From a bacterium (lineage in GTDB: Bacteria; JAHJDO01): a stretch of DNA of 40,798 nucleotides. How positions within the stretch are numbered: the first letter of the stretch is position 1; each line of letters opens with the position of its first letter. A model generated the notes under the pieces. The model did no database searches. It saw only the letters and a list, made by a program, of their open reading frames with translations, and had not been told where the DNA came from. This document shows, piece by piece, positions 17,535 to 27,021 of this stretch. The stretch spans positions 1 to 40,798 of the forward strand of contig JAHJDO010000071.1 in the NCBI GenBank assembly GCA_018812485.1. The letters are read 5' to 3'. A program made the position numbers and the translations under genes.

Positions 17535-20500
17535 TTGAATAAGTTCAGAGTCTTGAAGTCAGTATTCTTTTTTCTATGTTGTACAAGTTTGCTAGTTGGA
17601 ATATCTTTCTCTCTTATATATGGCGATATAAACTTGTCTAAAGTCGCTCAAGAAGTAGATGGACAATATATAAAGACTATAGTTTCTGATTTATCTAATC
17701 TTGGATCTAGGGTTTCTGGTTATCAAGGTAATGAGAAAGCTTCGGAATATATAGAAAATATTTTTCGAAAAATTGGCCTTGAGAATGTAAAAAGGGAAAG
17801 TTTCCCAGTCACGGTTCCAGTGGATAAAGGAGCCTCTCTAGTTATTTCCAATACCAAGAAAGAACTTTCGCTGTATTGTTTATGGCCAAATCTTATCAGA
17901 ACTCCCACTCTTCCATCAGTTGGCATGAGAAGCCAAATAATTGATGGGAAAACAGGAAGTCTTGAGGATCTTAACGGCAGGACTATTCAGGATAAGGTTG
18001 TCTTGCTTGATTTTAACTGTGGAAATAGATGGCTTGATATTTCAATGCTTGGAGCCAAGGCTTTTATTTTTATAGAGCCAGGGGATACAACGCGTGTTGA
18101 AGCTGAGAAGAAGTATCTTAATCTGCCATTAAATATACCAAGATATTGGATATCCAGGCAGGATGGGCTTTATCTCAGAAAATTAATAAAAGAAAGTGAT
18201 GAGAAGCTAGATGTTCATCTTAAGGCAAAGATGGACTGGGAAAGAAAGATTACTAAAAATGTGTTTGGATGGATTTCTGGAAGCGATTCTGAACTCAAGA
18301 AGGAAGTTATAGTTATAGAGGCATATTATGACAGTATCTCTATCGTACCTTCTATAGCACCTGGAGCGGATAGCGCGTGCAGTATAGCCGCTCTTATTCA
18401 AATAGCGAAGATTCTCCGTAACAACCCTCCTTCAAGAACAGTTCTATTTTTAGCTACATCTGGACATTTCTTAGAGCGGCGCGGAATAGATGCCTTTTTA
18501 CAGGCCCACTGTAGATGGGAAGAGCCGTTTAAAAGCAAGATTGCAGACCCAATGGATATAAAGCTTTTCTTGTGTATAGATTTGTCGAGTCATAATAATG
18601 AGCTGGTAATATATCATCATGATACAAAGGAAAATCTTGGGTATTTTGCTAGTTTTGGGAAAACATTTATGTCTTTTGCGTCTGAAATTGGGAGAATATT
18701 TAATAAATCCAGAGACACTGTTCTAATCAATGGCATTAGCCCGGAAAAGGGACTGAATATAGATTCAATAACTGCCGGGAAGATTAGTACAGACGCAGGC
18801 ATAATAGGAGCTTGTGGAATTCCTGCGCTTTCTTTTATAACTGCACATGACAGCAGAAGATTGGTAGATACTCCATTGGATAGACTGGAAACTGTTGATT
18901 TCAAAAATCTCCTTACTCAGGTTAATCATATTACTTGTCTATTCCATATGGCATTGAATAAACAGGAATTTTTCCCTGATGTTAGGGCTAAGTTTAAGGA
19001 TGATTTACGTACTTTGAAAGGTAGAATAGTAACTTTTGACCCTAGAAAAAGCTTTGTGCCTGATCATCCTGTTTCAGGAGGATTAGCTGTTTTGAAAGTA
19101 CTTGATAGACCTGCAGAAGTTCTTAGAGGCGTGAGACCAGAGTTGATAGAACTTGCAGATGAGAATGGTTCATTCGAAATATCTAGGATAATACCAATAG
19201 GAACAACAAATTCCCGATTAGAAGCATACTCTTTGGAGCCTGAATCCGGGGATATAGTTTATGCTCCGGATATGGGTGTTTATGGAGATGAAATGTATCC
19301 AATGGAATTTGAAATAGATTGGTTACTTATCGAACATACTATTGTTCTGTTTCCATGTATAGCCACTAGTGTTTATGAATTATTAGATCCAAGGTATTTG
19401 GCACAGCTTGATAATATTGATGTATTTGACGAGGGGAACAGTATTCCTTCTTCATATGGGTATTCATTTATAAAAGTAAAACCTTGGGATTGGACGTCTT
19501 CTATAGAAACATATGGGGTGGTTTATTCCTCTCCAAATGCACGTATAAAGCTTGCTTTTGGAGCAGGCCCTCTTGGAATGCGATTACTGTTGTTAAACTC
19601 AAAAGACGCAAAAAGCAAAATTCATTCTGAAGGCGATGGATTTTTGATATCTAGAGACGGAACAATCGGAAATACTTCATTCCAGGCAGCAAAGGATATG
19701 TTGCTTTTAAACCAGTTTAGAATGGAGAACCTAGCAAAATATGGGATATCGAATGATAGGCTTTGGGATTTACATAAGAAAGCTGAACAGGCTCTGCAAA
19801 AAGCTACTAAGGCTAAAGAGAATAAAAAATGGGATGAATTTATAAAGTATTCAAGAAGAGCAGTTGGAATAGAATCCAGGGCATATCCAGATGTAAAGGC
19901 TACAGCAAATGATATAATAAAAGGTATTATATTCTATCTTGCACTTCTTATCCCATTTGCTTACTTTATGGAGCGGTTGCTATTTGGATTTGTAGATATC
20001 AAAAAGCAAATTGGCGGAATAGCAGGCATATTTATCGCGATATATATGATTATGCGTTTTGTTCATCCTGCATTTAAGTTGACAAATGCCCCAGAAATAA
20101 TTCTTCTTGCATTCATTATAATGATGCTTTCTGTGATTGTTTTATTGATAATAAGCTCTAAATTTGAAGAGCGGATGCAGAATTTAAAGCGGAAAATGAC
20201 AAGGTCTTATGAAAGCGACGTTAGCAGAGCAAGTGCATCAGCTGCTGCATTTTCCTTGGGTATTTCTAATATGAAAAAGCGTAAGATTAGAACTTTCTTA
20301 ACCTCTACAACGCTTATTCTTCTCACATTTACAGTGCTTTCATTCACGTCAGTAAAGTCATTTATGAAGTTTAATCAAGTTCCTAGGGATAATAAGCCTC
20401 TTTATGAAGGAGCCATGATAAGAGATCGGACTTGGAATCCGATAGAAGAGACTGCTTTTGAATATATAAAAGCTGAATTCAAGGATATAGCTGATGTGTC

Positions 20501-22013
20501 TCCAAGGGCATGGTATATTCCTAATAAGGATTTTACTACAGGTAAGAGCTACATTAAGGTGAAGAATGGGGATAAATCTGCTTATGTACTTGGATTAATT
20601 GGTTTACCTCCTCAAGAAGAAAGGATTACAGGTATTAGTAAGTATCTTAAGGATGGAGAGTGGTTTAATGATAGAGATAAGGATGTATGTATTATTTCGG
20701 ATAAGTTGGCAGACTTAATATCAGTATCTTCGGAGGATGTAGGAAAAAGATATATCCAGATGTTTGGAAACAAACTATTGGTTAAGGGAATATTTAATGC
20801 GTCAGATATGTTTGATCTCAATGACCTTGACGATGAGAGGTTGACTCCTGTTAATTTTATGATTACAGATCCTGAAGCAATAAAGAAGTTTAAACAGCCA
20901 AAAGCTGAAAGGATGAGTATTGGGGGAGGAGGCACATTAGAATCATTTAATCATTTAGAATATGAAAATGTTATTATGGTTCCGTACAAACTAGTGCAAG
21001 AGCTGGGAGGGACCATACAATCAGTCGCGATTAAGTTTAATGAAGGTGTAGATGTTAAAAAAAGCATAGAGAATTTTATATCCAGATTGGCGGTTACTCT
21101 TTTTGCAGGAATTGATGGAAAGGTTGCAATATATAGTTCATTAGGACTTAGCTCATTGTCAGGTATGGGGAATTTGTTTATACCAATTCTTATTGCTTCT
21201 CTGATAGTCCTTAACACTATGATGGGATCTGTATATGAGAGATTTAAAGAGATTGGAATTTATTCCTCAGTTGGTCTGGCTCCTGTTCATATTTCAGCCT
21301 TATTTATAGCAGAATCATGTGTATATGCCGTCTTGGGAGCTGTAGCAGGTTATTTGCTTGGACAGGTAGTAGCAAAGGTTTTAACTGTTTTTGACTTATT
21401 AGGGGGATTAACTCTAAATTATTCCTCTACCTCAGCAGTAGCTTCTACATTAATTGTAATGGCAACAGTGATTTTGTCTACTGTCTATCCTGCTAGAAAG
21501 GCAGCAGAGCTCGCTGTCCCTGATGTAACTAGAAAATGGGAAATTCCCGAACCAATAGGAGATAATTGGGAATTTGATTTTCCATTTACAGTAAGCGGCA
21601 CAGAAATTCTGGGGTTGAATGTGTTTTTGAAGGATTATTTTGCATCCTACGAAGAGGAGTCTGTAGGAGATTTCTATACAAATGGAGCAAATTTGTATGC
21701 TTTCAAGGAGAAAGAAGAAACAGGATATGCATTAAAAACAAGAACATGGTTAGCTCCATTTGATCTAGGAGTAAGTCAGGATTTTCAGTTAAAAGCAATT
21801 CCTGCAGGAGAATACAATGTGTATAATATAAAGTTGTTGATTGTGAGACTAAGCGGAGAAACGCGTGCGTGGAAGAGATTAAACAGGCATTTTCTGGACA
21901 CATTAAGAAAACAGTTTCTTGTGTGGAGAACCATTAGCCCAGAAATAAAGAATGAATACAAAGAACAAGGAGAGAAGACGGAGCTAAAATCCGAAGTACG
22001 GAGCACAAAATAG
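17535..22013 (+). CDS. Giant FtsX/MacB-like ABC permease with degenerate M28 peptidase-like domain
   Basis: About 1492 aa. The TTG at 17535 is preferred (GGAG 8-12 nt upstream); the frame opens at GTG 17487 without a clear ribosome-binding site. Order: TM helix (~10-28); periplasmic M28-like region (~45-475) with a PA-like insert; a helical stretch; three TM segments (~793-873); TM with a MacB-type periplasmic domain (~918-1205); the FtsX TM bundle (~1213-1320) containing YERFKEIGIYSSVG; and a C-terminal domain. The M28 metal/catalytic pattern is broken: AHYD reads AYYD, GEE reads GHF, and the final His motif is not recognisable, although Asp in PGAD is kept. The domain is probably a binding module. 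The ATPase is likely the one at 25168. The last codons lie in a repeat element. Confidence 0.85.
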   Translation: MNKFRVLKSVFFFLCCTSLLVGISFSLIYGDINLSKVAQEVDGQYIKTIVSDLSNLGSRVSGYQGNEKASEYIENIFRKIGLENVKRESFPVTVPVDKGASLVISNTKKELSLYCLWPNLIRTPTLPSVGMRSQIIDGKTGSLEDLNGRTIQDKVVLLDFNCGNRWLDISMLGAKAFIFIEPGDTTRVEAEKKYLNLPLNIPRYWISRQDGLYLRKLIKESDEKLDVHLKAKMDWERKITKNVFGWISGSDSELKKEVIVIEAYYDSISIVPSIAPGADSACSIAALIQIAKILRNNPPSRTVLFLATSGHFLERRGIDAFLQAHCRWEEPFKSKIADPMDIKLFLCIDLSSHNNELVIYHHDTKENLGYFASFGKTFMSFASEIGRIFNKSRDTVLINGISPEKGLNIDSITAGKISTDAGIIGACGIPALSFITAHDSRRLVDTPLDRLETVDFKNLLTQVNHITCLFHMALNKQEFFPDVRAKFKDDLRTLKGRIVTFDPRKSFVPDHPVSGGLAVLKVLDRPAEVLRGVRPELIELADENGSFEISRIIPIGTTNSRLEAYSLEPESGDIVYAPDMGVYGDEMYPMEFEIDWLLIEHTIVLFPCIATSVYELLDPRYLAQLDNIDVFDEGNSIPSSYGYSFIKVKPWDWTSSIETYGVVYSSPNARIKLAFGAGPLGMRLLLLNSKDAKSKIHSEGDGFLISRDGTIGNTSFQAAKDMLLLNQFRMENLAKYGISNDRLWDLHKKAEQALQKATKAKENKKWDEFIKYSRRAVGIESRAYPDVKATANDIIKGIIFYLALLIPFAYFMERLLFGFVDIKKQIGGIAGIFIAIYMIMRFVHPAFKLTNAPEIILLAFIIMMLSVIVLLIISSKFEERMQNLKRKMTRSYESDVSRASASAAAFSLGISNMKKRKIRTFLTSTTLILLTFTVLSFTSVKSFMKFNQVPRDNKPLYEGAMIRDRTWNPIEETAFEYIKAEFKDIADVSPRAWYIPNKDFTTGKSYIKVKNGDKSAYVLGLIGLPPQEERITGISKYLKDGEWFNDRDKDVCIISDKLADLISVSSEDVGKRYIQMFGNKLLVKGIFNASDMFDLNDLDDERLTPVNFMITDPEAIKKFKQPKAERMSIGGGGTLESFNHLEYENVIMVPYKLVQELGGTIQSVAIKFNEGVDVKKSIENFISRLAVTLFAGIDGKVAIYSSLGLSSLSGMGNLFIPILIASLIVLNTMMGSVYERFKEIGIYSSVGLAPVHISALFIAESCVYAVLGAVAGYLLGQVVAKVLTVFDLLGGLTLNYSSTSAVASTLIVMATVILSTVYPARKAAELAVPDVTRKWEIPEPIGDNWEFDFPFTVSGTEILGLNVFLKDYFASYEEESVGDFYTNGANLYAFKEKEETGYALKTRTWLAPFDLGVSQDFQLKAIPAGEYNVYNIKLLIVRLSGETRAWKRLNRHFLDTLRKQFLVWRTISPEIKNEYKEQGEKTELKSEVRSTK

Positions 22014-22121
22014 GAAACAATATCAAATGACAAAAATACAAATGCTCAAAACAATGTTTAGAATTTTAAAAATTGAGATTTTGAATTTGCTTGCGGTTTC
22101 GAGTTTCGAATTTCGGATTTT
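21986..22121. repeat. 136-bp inverted-repeat element of the TTCGAATTTCG type
   Basis: The element is bounded by perfect 10-bp terminal inverted repeats: AAAATCCGAA (21986-21995) and TTCGGATTTT (22112-22121). The arms continue with imperfect complementarity (CCGAAGTACGGAGCACAAAA against GTTTCGAGTTTCGAATTTCGG). The centre holds AAATGACAAAAATAC and GTTTAGAATTTT words. It supplies the last codons and stop of the upstream permease gene. Related words occur at 7334, 11183 and 30514. No transposase is present, so it is a non-autonomous or palindromic dispersed repeat. Confidence 0.75.
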
Positions 22122-22141
22122 TAGAACGAAGTGAGGTAGGT

Positions 22142-24133
22142 ATGGATAAAGAATTTGAACCTGAAGTAAAACAGGAATCAGAAGAATTTCTAGACGGATT
22201 TAATGTAAGAACCGTAATTGCTGGTGTTTTTATCGGTCTTATAATGTTACCGGGATCTATTTATCTTGGCTTAATTACAGGTGGTATTATCCCAACTATG
22301 TGGGTGACCATGATCTTGTTTGTTGAAATAGCGAAGAGGTCATTTATTAAGCTAAAAAAGCAGGAAATATATATAATTGGATATGTAGCAGCAACCTTGG
22401 TTGCTGCCGGCATGACAATGGGCGCAGCCAGTCTTGTTCTTCAAGGCGGTATATTTAGTGAAAAGATATGGCAGCAGTATTTTATAAGAACTCCGCAAGC
22501 GCACTATTTCGGAATTGACAAATTAATTCCTTCATGGGTAGTCCCGTCTCCTGATTCAGGAGTTTTGGTGAAAAGGACATTTTTAGACTCTGTGTGGATA
22601 GTTCCATTACTGGTTCTTGTTGGAAGCAATATCTTGTTCAGGTTAACTCAGTTTGGTCTTGGATACGCCTTATTCAGAGTAACTAATGATGTTGAAAAAC
22701 TAAAATTTCCAATGGCTCCGGTTATATCAGAAGGAGTTATGGCTCTTGAGGATATGAGCGCAAAAAAAGACAGCTGGCGCATGCAGGTATTTACTATTGC
22801 GAGTATGATAGGCATAATCTATGGAGCAATTTATATTGTGATCCCGACTCTAACGGGACTTATTGCGGCAAAGCCTTTGATGTTGATTCCTATTCCATGG
22901 GTTGATGCAACAGCGAAGATAAGCGGCATTCTTCCGGGCGCTATATTGGGATCAATGACAGATCTGGGATTCCTCTTTCTTGGCTTTGTTTTGCCATTTT
23001 GGGTAATGGTAGGAGGTTTTGTAGGCTCTATTTTAGCTAATGTTGTTGGAAATCCCATACTCCACAAATTTGGATTAATTCCACATTGGACATCAGGTAT
23101 GGATGTCCGGCAAACAGTTATAGCGACACAAATGGATTTCTGGATAAGCGTTATCATAGGGCTCGGTATTGTAGTAGCCGTTATAGGTATAGGTGGGTTA
23201 GTAATAAGTTCAATAAAGAAGAAAAGAAATCGGGGAGTTAATAAAGCAGTAGTGGATGATTACAGTCCTCCAAAGGGCAGAGGAGATATTCCTATATGGG
23301 CGGCTCTGGGTGTCTGGATATTTGCAACCATGGGATACATTTTGCTTTGTCATAAACTTGTTCCTAGCTTTCCAGTATTATTATTAGTATTGTTTGGCTT
23401 TATTATGACACCGCTTCTCTCATATATATCGGCAAGGCTTGTCGGCATAGCAGGCATGCCGAGTGGTGTTTCATTCCCGTATCTTAGAGAGGGGATATTC
23501 ATTAAAAGCGGATTTTCCGGAGTGGCTATATGGTTTGCGCCGATACCCTTTTTTAATGTAGGTGCATATACGCAAAAGTTTAAAGAGCTTGAATTAACAA
23601 GAACAAAGCTGAGCAGTCTGATAAAGGCTGAGCTGTTCTCTTTTGTTATTATGGCATTTTGCAGTTTTCTTTTTTGGGAAGTAATATGGCGGATGGGACC
23701 GATTCCTGCTGCAGCTTATGCATATGTAAATAAAATGTGGCCTCTTACAGCAACGTTTCAGGCATTATGGGTTTCTACAACAATTAAAGGAGGGAGTCCA
23801 TGGATGCTGGAAGCTATTAAATCATCCCGTATTATATGGAGTACAGTAGCTGGGTTGGGAATATTCGGTTTAATAAGTATTTTAAAATTACCTGTTGCAA
23901 TTTTTTATGGAATGATTGCAGGAGTAACTGGCTGGTGGCCGCATCATATAATTCCCATGTTTATTGGCGCACTTTTAGGCAGGTTCTATTTTGCTAAGAA
24001 ATTTGGCAAGAAAAGATGGAGGTCATTTGGGCCATTATTATATGCAGGTTATGCTTGCGGAGTTGGATTAATAGCTATGATATCAATAGCCATTGCGCTT
24101 ATTTTTAAATCAGTATCACAGATTATATTTTGA
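22142..24133 (+). CDS. OPT-like polytopic membrane transporter, uncertain substrate
   Basis: 663 aa, roughly 14-16 hydrophobic segments. The sequence style (LKFPMAPVISEG after a TM pair, Gly-rich helices, GMPSGVSFPYLREG) recalls the oligopeptide transporter (OPT) superfamily and the related uncharacterised membrane proteins of PVC-type genomes. No catalytic motif is seen. The ATG at 22142 with GTGAGGTAGG just upstream is preferred; an in-frame TTG at 22091 would start inside the repeat element. It sits between an M28/FtsX permease and a PqqD-like gene, so a role in peptide handling is plausible but unproved. Confidence 0.7.
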   Translation: MDKEFEPEVKQESEEFLDGFNVRTVIAGVFIGLIMLPGSIYLGLITGGIIPTMWVTMILFVEIAKRSFIKLKKQEIYIIGYVAATLVAAGMTMGAASLVLQGGIFSEKIWQQYFIRTPQAHYFGIDKLIPSWVVPSPDSGVLVKRTFLDSVWIVPLLVLVGSNILFRLTQFGLGYALFRVTNDVEKLKFPMAPVISEGVMALEDMSAKKDSWRMQVFTIASMIGIIYGAIYIVIPTLTGLIAAKPLMLIPIPWVDATAKISGILPGAILGSMTDLGFLFLGFVLPFWVMVGGFVGSILANVVGNPILHKFGLIPHWTSGMDVRQTVIATQMDFWISVIIGLGIVVAVIGIGGLVISSIKKKRNRGVNKAVVDDYSPPKGRGDIPIWAALGVWIFATMGYILLCHKLVPSFPVLLLVLFGFIMTPLLSYISARLVGIAGMPSGVSFPYLREGIFIKSGFSGVAIWFAPIPFFNVGAYTQKFKELELTRTKLSSLIKAELFSFVIMAFCSFLFWEVIWRMGPIPAAAYAYVNKMWPLTATFQALWVSTTIKGGSPWMLEAIKSSRIIWSTVAGLGIFGLISILKLPVAIFYGMIAGVTGWWPHHIIPMFIGALLGRFYFAKKFGKKRWRSFGPLLYAGYACGVGLIAMISIAIALIFKSVSQIIF

Positions 24134-24166
24134 ATGAGAGCAATGTCGAAGAAGGGAAGACTTTTA

Positions 24167-24490
24167 ATGTCAAGACCAATCAGGAATGAGGCGGTAAGTG
24201 TGAAAAAATTCGACAATGATGAATTAGAAATTACTATATATAGAAAGAAGACAAAATTAGTGATTTTATTATCGAAGCTGTTTAAACTGCCTGAAACCAG
24301 AAAGATTATTTTAGATAAAATAGGCGCTTGTGTGTGGACATTGTGTGATGGAAGCAAAACCGTAAATGATATAATAAAAGTATTTAGTAAGAAGTATAGC
24401 TTAGGCAGAGAAAAAGCAGAAAGATCACTCTTGGTATATTTAGAGCAGTTAGTACGTAGAGGACTTATAGCAATCGCAGCGCCTAAATAG
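24167..24490 (+). CDS. PqqD-like (RRE-fold) protein
   Basis: About 107 aa from the ATG at 24167, which has AAGGGA 8 nt upstream; the same frame is also open from an ATG at 24134 that abuts the previous stop. The C-terminal ~70 residues match the PqqD pattern: LDKIGACVWTLCDGSKTV, then a helix with YSLGREKAERSLLVYLEQLVRRGLI. PqqD-fold domains bind leader peptides of ribosomally made natural products, but stand-alone copies also occur near transport genes. No precursor peptide or radical SAM enzyme is visible nearby. Confidence 0.75.
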   Translation: MSRPIRNEAVSVKKFDNDELEITIYRKKTKLVILLSKLFKLPETRKIILDKIGACVWTLCDGSKTVNDIIKVFSKKYSLGREKAERSLLVYLEQLVRRGLIAIAAPK

Positions 24491-24501
24491 GAGAAAATCT
24501 A

Positions 24502-25149
24502 ATGACAGACCAAAAAGAGAAGATTGGAAAGCAGGTAATTCTTCCGCTAAGTAAAGCGGTTGAAATAAGTGTGAAGAGTATAAAAACAAGGCTGGGACGT
24601 TCTATGATAACAGCAAGCGGTATAGTTCTGGCAATAGCGTTTTTAATGTCTATTTTTGTGTCTGGTTCTATAAATAAGGCATTGCTTGAGAAAGGTTCTG
24701 TGGAAGTCAGGGTTCAATTACAGAACCTGGGTGGCGAAGAAGAACAGGGTAAGCAAATATGGCTTGTGGTATTATCACTCATGGTTTGTGTTGTTGGAAT
24801 CGCAAATGCAATGTTAATGTCAGTTACTGAGAGATACAAGGAAATAGGAACAATGAAGTGTCTCGGAGCGCTGGATATATTTATTATTAAATTGTTTCTG
24901 CTGGAGTCAGGTTTTATGGGATTATTTGGCTCAATTGCAGGCGCATTATTAGGTGGTTTGCTTATGACTATTGTATCAAGTATAAATTATGGATTAGAGG
25001 TTATTACTAAGTTTCCAATAGTTAGTTTTCTATATTATTTTGTAATTGCGGTAATTTTGGGCACGGTATTAGCTGTTATAGGAGCTATATATCCTGCTTA
25101 TACTGCTGCTAGGATGGTCCCTGCCGATGCAATGCGCTCGGAGATATAA
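24502..25149 (+). CDS. Minimal FtsX-type ABC permease
   Basis: 215 aa, inner membrane. TM1 (~residues 34-54), a short loop of only about 30 residues, then the FtsX core: TM2 (~85-103), the coupling segment SVTERYKEIGTMKCLGA, TM3 and TM4, ending YPAYTAARMVPADAMR. The large periplasmic domain usual for MacB/LolC is missing, so substrate contact probably depends on a partner such as the giant permease at 17535. The ATPase gene follows by 18 bp behind a TAAGGAGG ribosome-binding site. Confidence 0.88.
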   Translation: MTDQKEKIGKQVILPLSKAVEISVKSIKTRLGRSMITASGIVLAIAFLMSIFVSGSINKALLEKGSVEVRVQLQNLGGEEEQGKQIWLVVLSLMVCVVGIANAMLMSVTERYKEIGTMKCLGALDIFIIKLFLLESGFMGLFGSIAGALLGGLLMTIVSSINYGLEVITKFPIVSFLYYFVIAVILGTVLAVIGAIYPAYTAARMVPADAMRSEI

Positions 25150-25167
25150 TTAAGGAGGTAGATTATA

Positions 25168-25899
25168 ATGGATGAAGCAAATGTTGTGAGAACAAGGAAT
25201 GTGAAAAAGGTTTTTATGATGGGCAATGTTTCTTTAGAGGCGTTAAAAGGGATTAATCTGGAGATAAAAAGAGGCGAATACATCTCTATAATGGGTCCTT
25301 CAGGCTCAGGTAAGTCCACCTTATTCAATATGATAGGAGGACTTGATAAGCCAAGTGAGGGAAAGGTGTATATAGATGAGGTGGATGTTGCTCAATTAGA
25401 TGCATATGAATTAGCATGGCTTAGGTGTCGAAAGATAGGGTATATATTTCAAACCTTTAATTTGATTCCTGTTATGACATCTTTAGAGAATGTTACTTTG
25501 CCAATGACTTTTGCAGGAATGTCAACAGATGAGTCAATAGATAAGGGAATAAGACTTCTTACAATGGTAGGATTAGGAGATAGAATTCAGCACAAACCAA
25601 TTGAATTATCAGGCGGACAGCAGCAAAGAGTGGCTGTAGCCAGAGCCTTGGCAAATGACCCTGCTATTGTTCTAGCAGATGAACCAACAGGGAATTTGGA
25701 TTTAAAAACAGGGAAAGAGATCATAGACCTTCTGCGCAAGATGAACAAAGAGAAAGAAGTTACTATTATTTCTGCTACCCATGATTTAAAGATGCTGGAT
25801 GTTTCTGATAGAGTTTTCTGGATTCGTGACGGGAAAGTAGAAAGAGTTGAAAGGCGTGCTGATCTTGATCTTAATATTGGTACTGTTGAGGGAGAGTAG
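25168..25899 (+). CDS. ABC transporter ATPase, LolD/MacB type
   Basis: 243 aa cytoplasmic nucleotide-binding subunit. Walker A is GPSGSGKST, the Q-loop FQTFNLIPVMTSLENV is typical of the MacB/LolD/FtsE group, the signature is LSGGQQQRVAVARA, Walker B plus D-loop is LADEPTGNLD, and the H-loop is SATHD. All catalytic residues are present. It is likely to energise the short FtsX permease immediately upstream and perhaps the giant permease at 17535. Confidence 0.95.
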   Translation: MDEANVVRTRNVKKVFMMGNVSLEALKGINLEIKRGEYISIMGPSGSGKSTLFNMIGGLDKPSEGKVYIDEVDVAQLDAYELAWLRCRKIGYIFQTFNLIPVMTSLENVTLPMTFAGMSTDESIDKGIRLLTMVGLGDRIQHKPIELSGGQQQRVAVARALANDPAIVLADEPTGNLDLKTGKEIIDLLRKMNKEKEVTIISATHDLKMLDVSDRVFWIRDGKVERVERRADLDLNIGTVEGE

Positions 25900-25914
25900 C
25901 AAATTAATACTTTC

Positions 25915-27018
25915 GTGATATTCGGGATTATATTGTTAACTGTTGTTCTTATATGGCATGTTTCCTATACGAATTTGCACAAGAGGCTGACAGACTTGCG
26001 TCGCGAGCATGAAAAATTGGAGCTGCTTTTAATGGATAGCCGCAGGCAGTCATACATCTTGAATGTTATAAAGCAAGCTATAGATGTATTTGGAGAGGAG
26101 CAAAATTTAGAACAAGTATTAAGAAGAATAGTAGATGCTGTAGCTAAGATATTACAGGTAGATGTAATTATTCTACAACTATATAGTGATGAACAACAAG
26201 ATTTCTTTATGCGGGTTATAAAAGGAAGAAAAGAATTGACTCTTGGAGAGCAGATAAAAGAAGATGTAATAAATAAGGGGCAGTCACATCTGATAAATGA
26301 TTTATCATCTTTTCCCAAATATAAGTTTTTGAGTGATCAGGGCATAAAGTCTTTGATTGTTGCGCCTTTGCGAAGGAGAAAAAAAGTTATAGGATTAATA
26401 GGAGGATTAGCAGATAAGCCGCGTGATTTTACAGGGGAAGAGCTGGATCTTCTAACAACTGTTGCAAGCCAGGCAGGGTTATTAGCAGAAAATGCTCAGC
26501 TATTAGAAAAAACAAAGTTGCTTTCAATTACAGATGGATTAACTAATTTATATAATCATCGCCATTTTCAGGAGAAACTAATGGTTGAAGTAAAGAGAGC
26601 AAAAGAGGAGAAGAAGCCTCTTTCACTTATAATGGGAGATGTTGATGACTTTAAGCATTATAATGATACTAATGGTCATCCTGCCGGTGATGAAGTGCTG
26701 CGACAGATTGGAAGGATATTAAAAAATAATACTAAAAGAGGGGATATTGTTGCCCGTTATGGCGGGGAAGAGTTTGTTATAATCCTTCCGGATACCTCAG
26801 GAAAGAGCGCTAAAATTGTAGCAGAAAAGTTGAGAAAATCTGTTCAAGAATATAAGTTTGTTAACGAAGAAAGTCAGCCAGGCGGTAAAGTTACAATAAC
26901 TTTTGGACTTGCAGATTATCCTGAAGACGCAGATTCAGCAAGAGGGGTTATGAAGAAAGCAGATAATGCTCTATATATGGGCAAAGAGTCCGGTAAAAAT
27001 CAGGTTGTTGTTGCCTAA
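25915..27018 (+). CDS. Membrane-anchored GAF-GGDEF diguanylate cyclase
   Basis: 367 aa, predicted to make cyclic di-GMP from two GTP. An N-terminal TM helix (~residues 2-17) and a short coiled region precede a GAF domain (~60-195). The GGDEF domain (~205-365) has DGLTNLYNHRHF, the metal Asp in GDVDDFK (D242) and an intact GGEEF at 283-287. The inhibitory I-site RxxD is not kept (KRGD at the equivalent position), so product inhibition may be weak. The GTG start at 25915 lacks a strong ribosome-binding site. It converges on lptG with only 3 bp between stops. Confidence 0.92.
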   Translation: MIFGIILLTVVLIWHVSYTNLHKRLTDLRREHEKLELLLMDSRRQSYILNVIKQAIDVFGEEQNLEQVLRRIVDAVAKILQVDVIILQLYSDEQQDFFMRVIKGRKELTLGEQIKEDVINKGQSHLINDLSSFPKYKFLSDQGIKSLIVAPLRRRKKVIGLIGGLADKPRDFTGEELDLLTTVASQAGLLAENAQLLEKTKLLSITDGLTNLYNHRHFQEKLMVEVKRAKEEKKPLSLIMGDVDDFKHYNDTNGHPAGDEVLRQIGRILKNNTKRGDIVARYGGEEFVIILPDTSGKSAKIVAEKLRKSVQEYKFVNEESQPGGKVTITFGLADYPEDADSARGVMKKADNALYMGKESGKNQVVVA

Positions 27019-27021
27019 AAC

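Noticed and set aside
22091-22141. N-terminal extension of the OPT-like protein from TTG 22091
   Set aside because: It lies within the repeat element, while the ATG at 22142 has a good ribosome-binding site.
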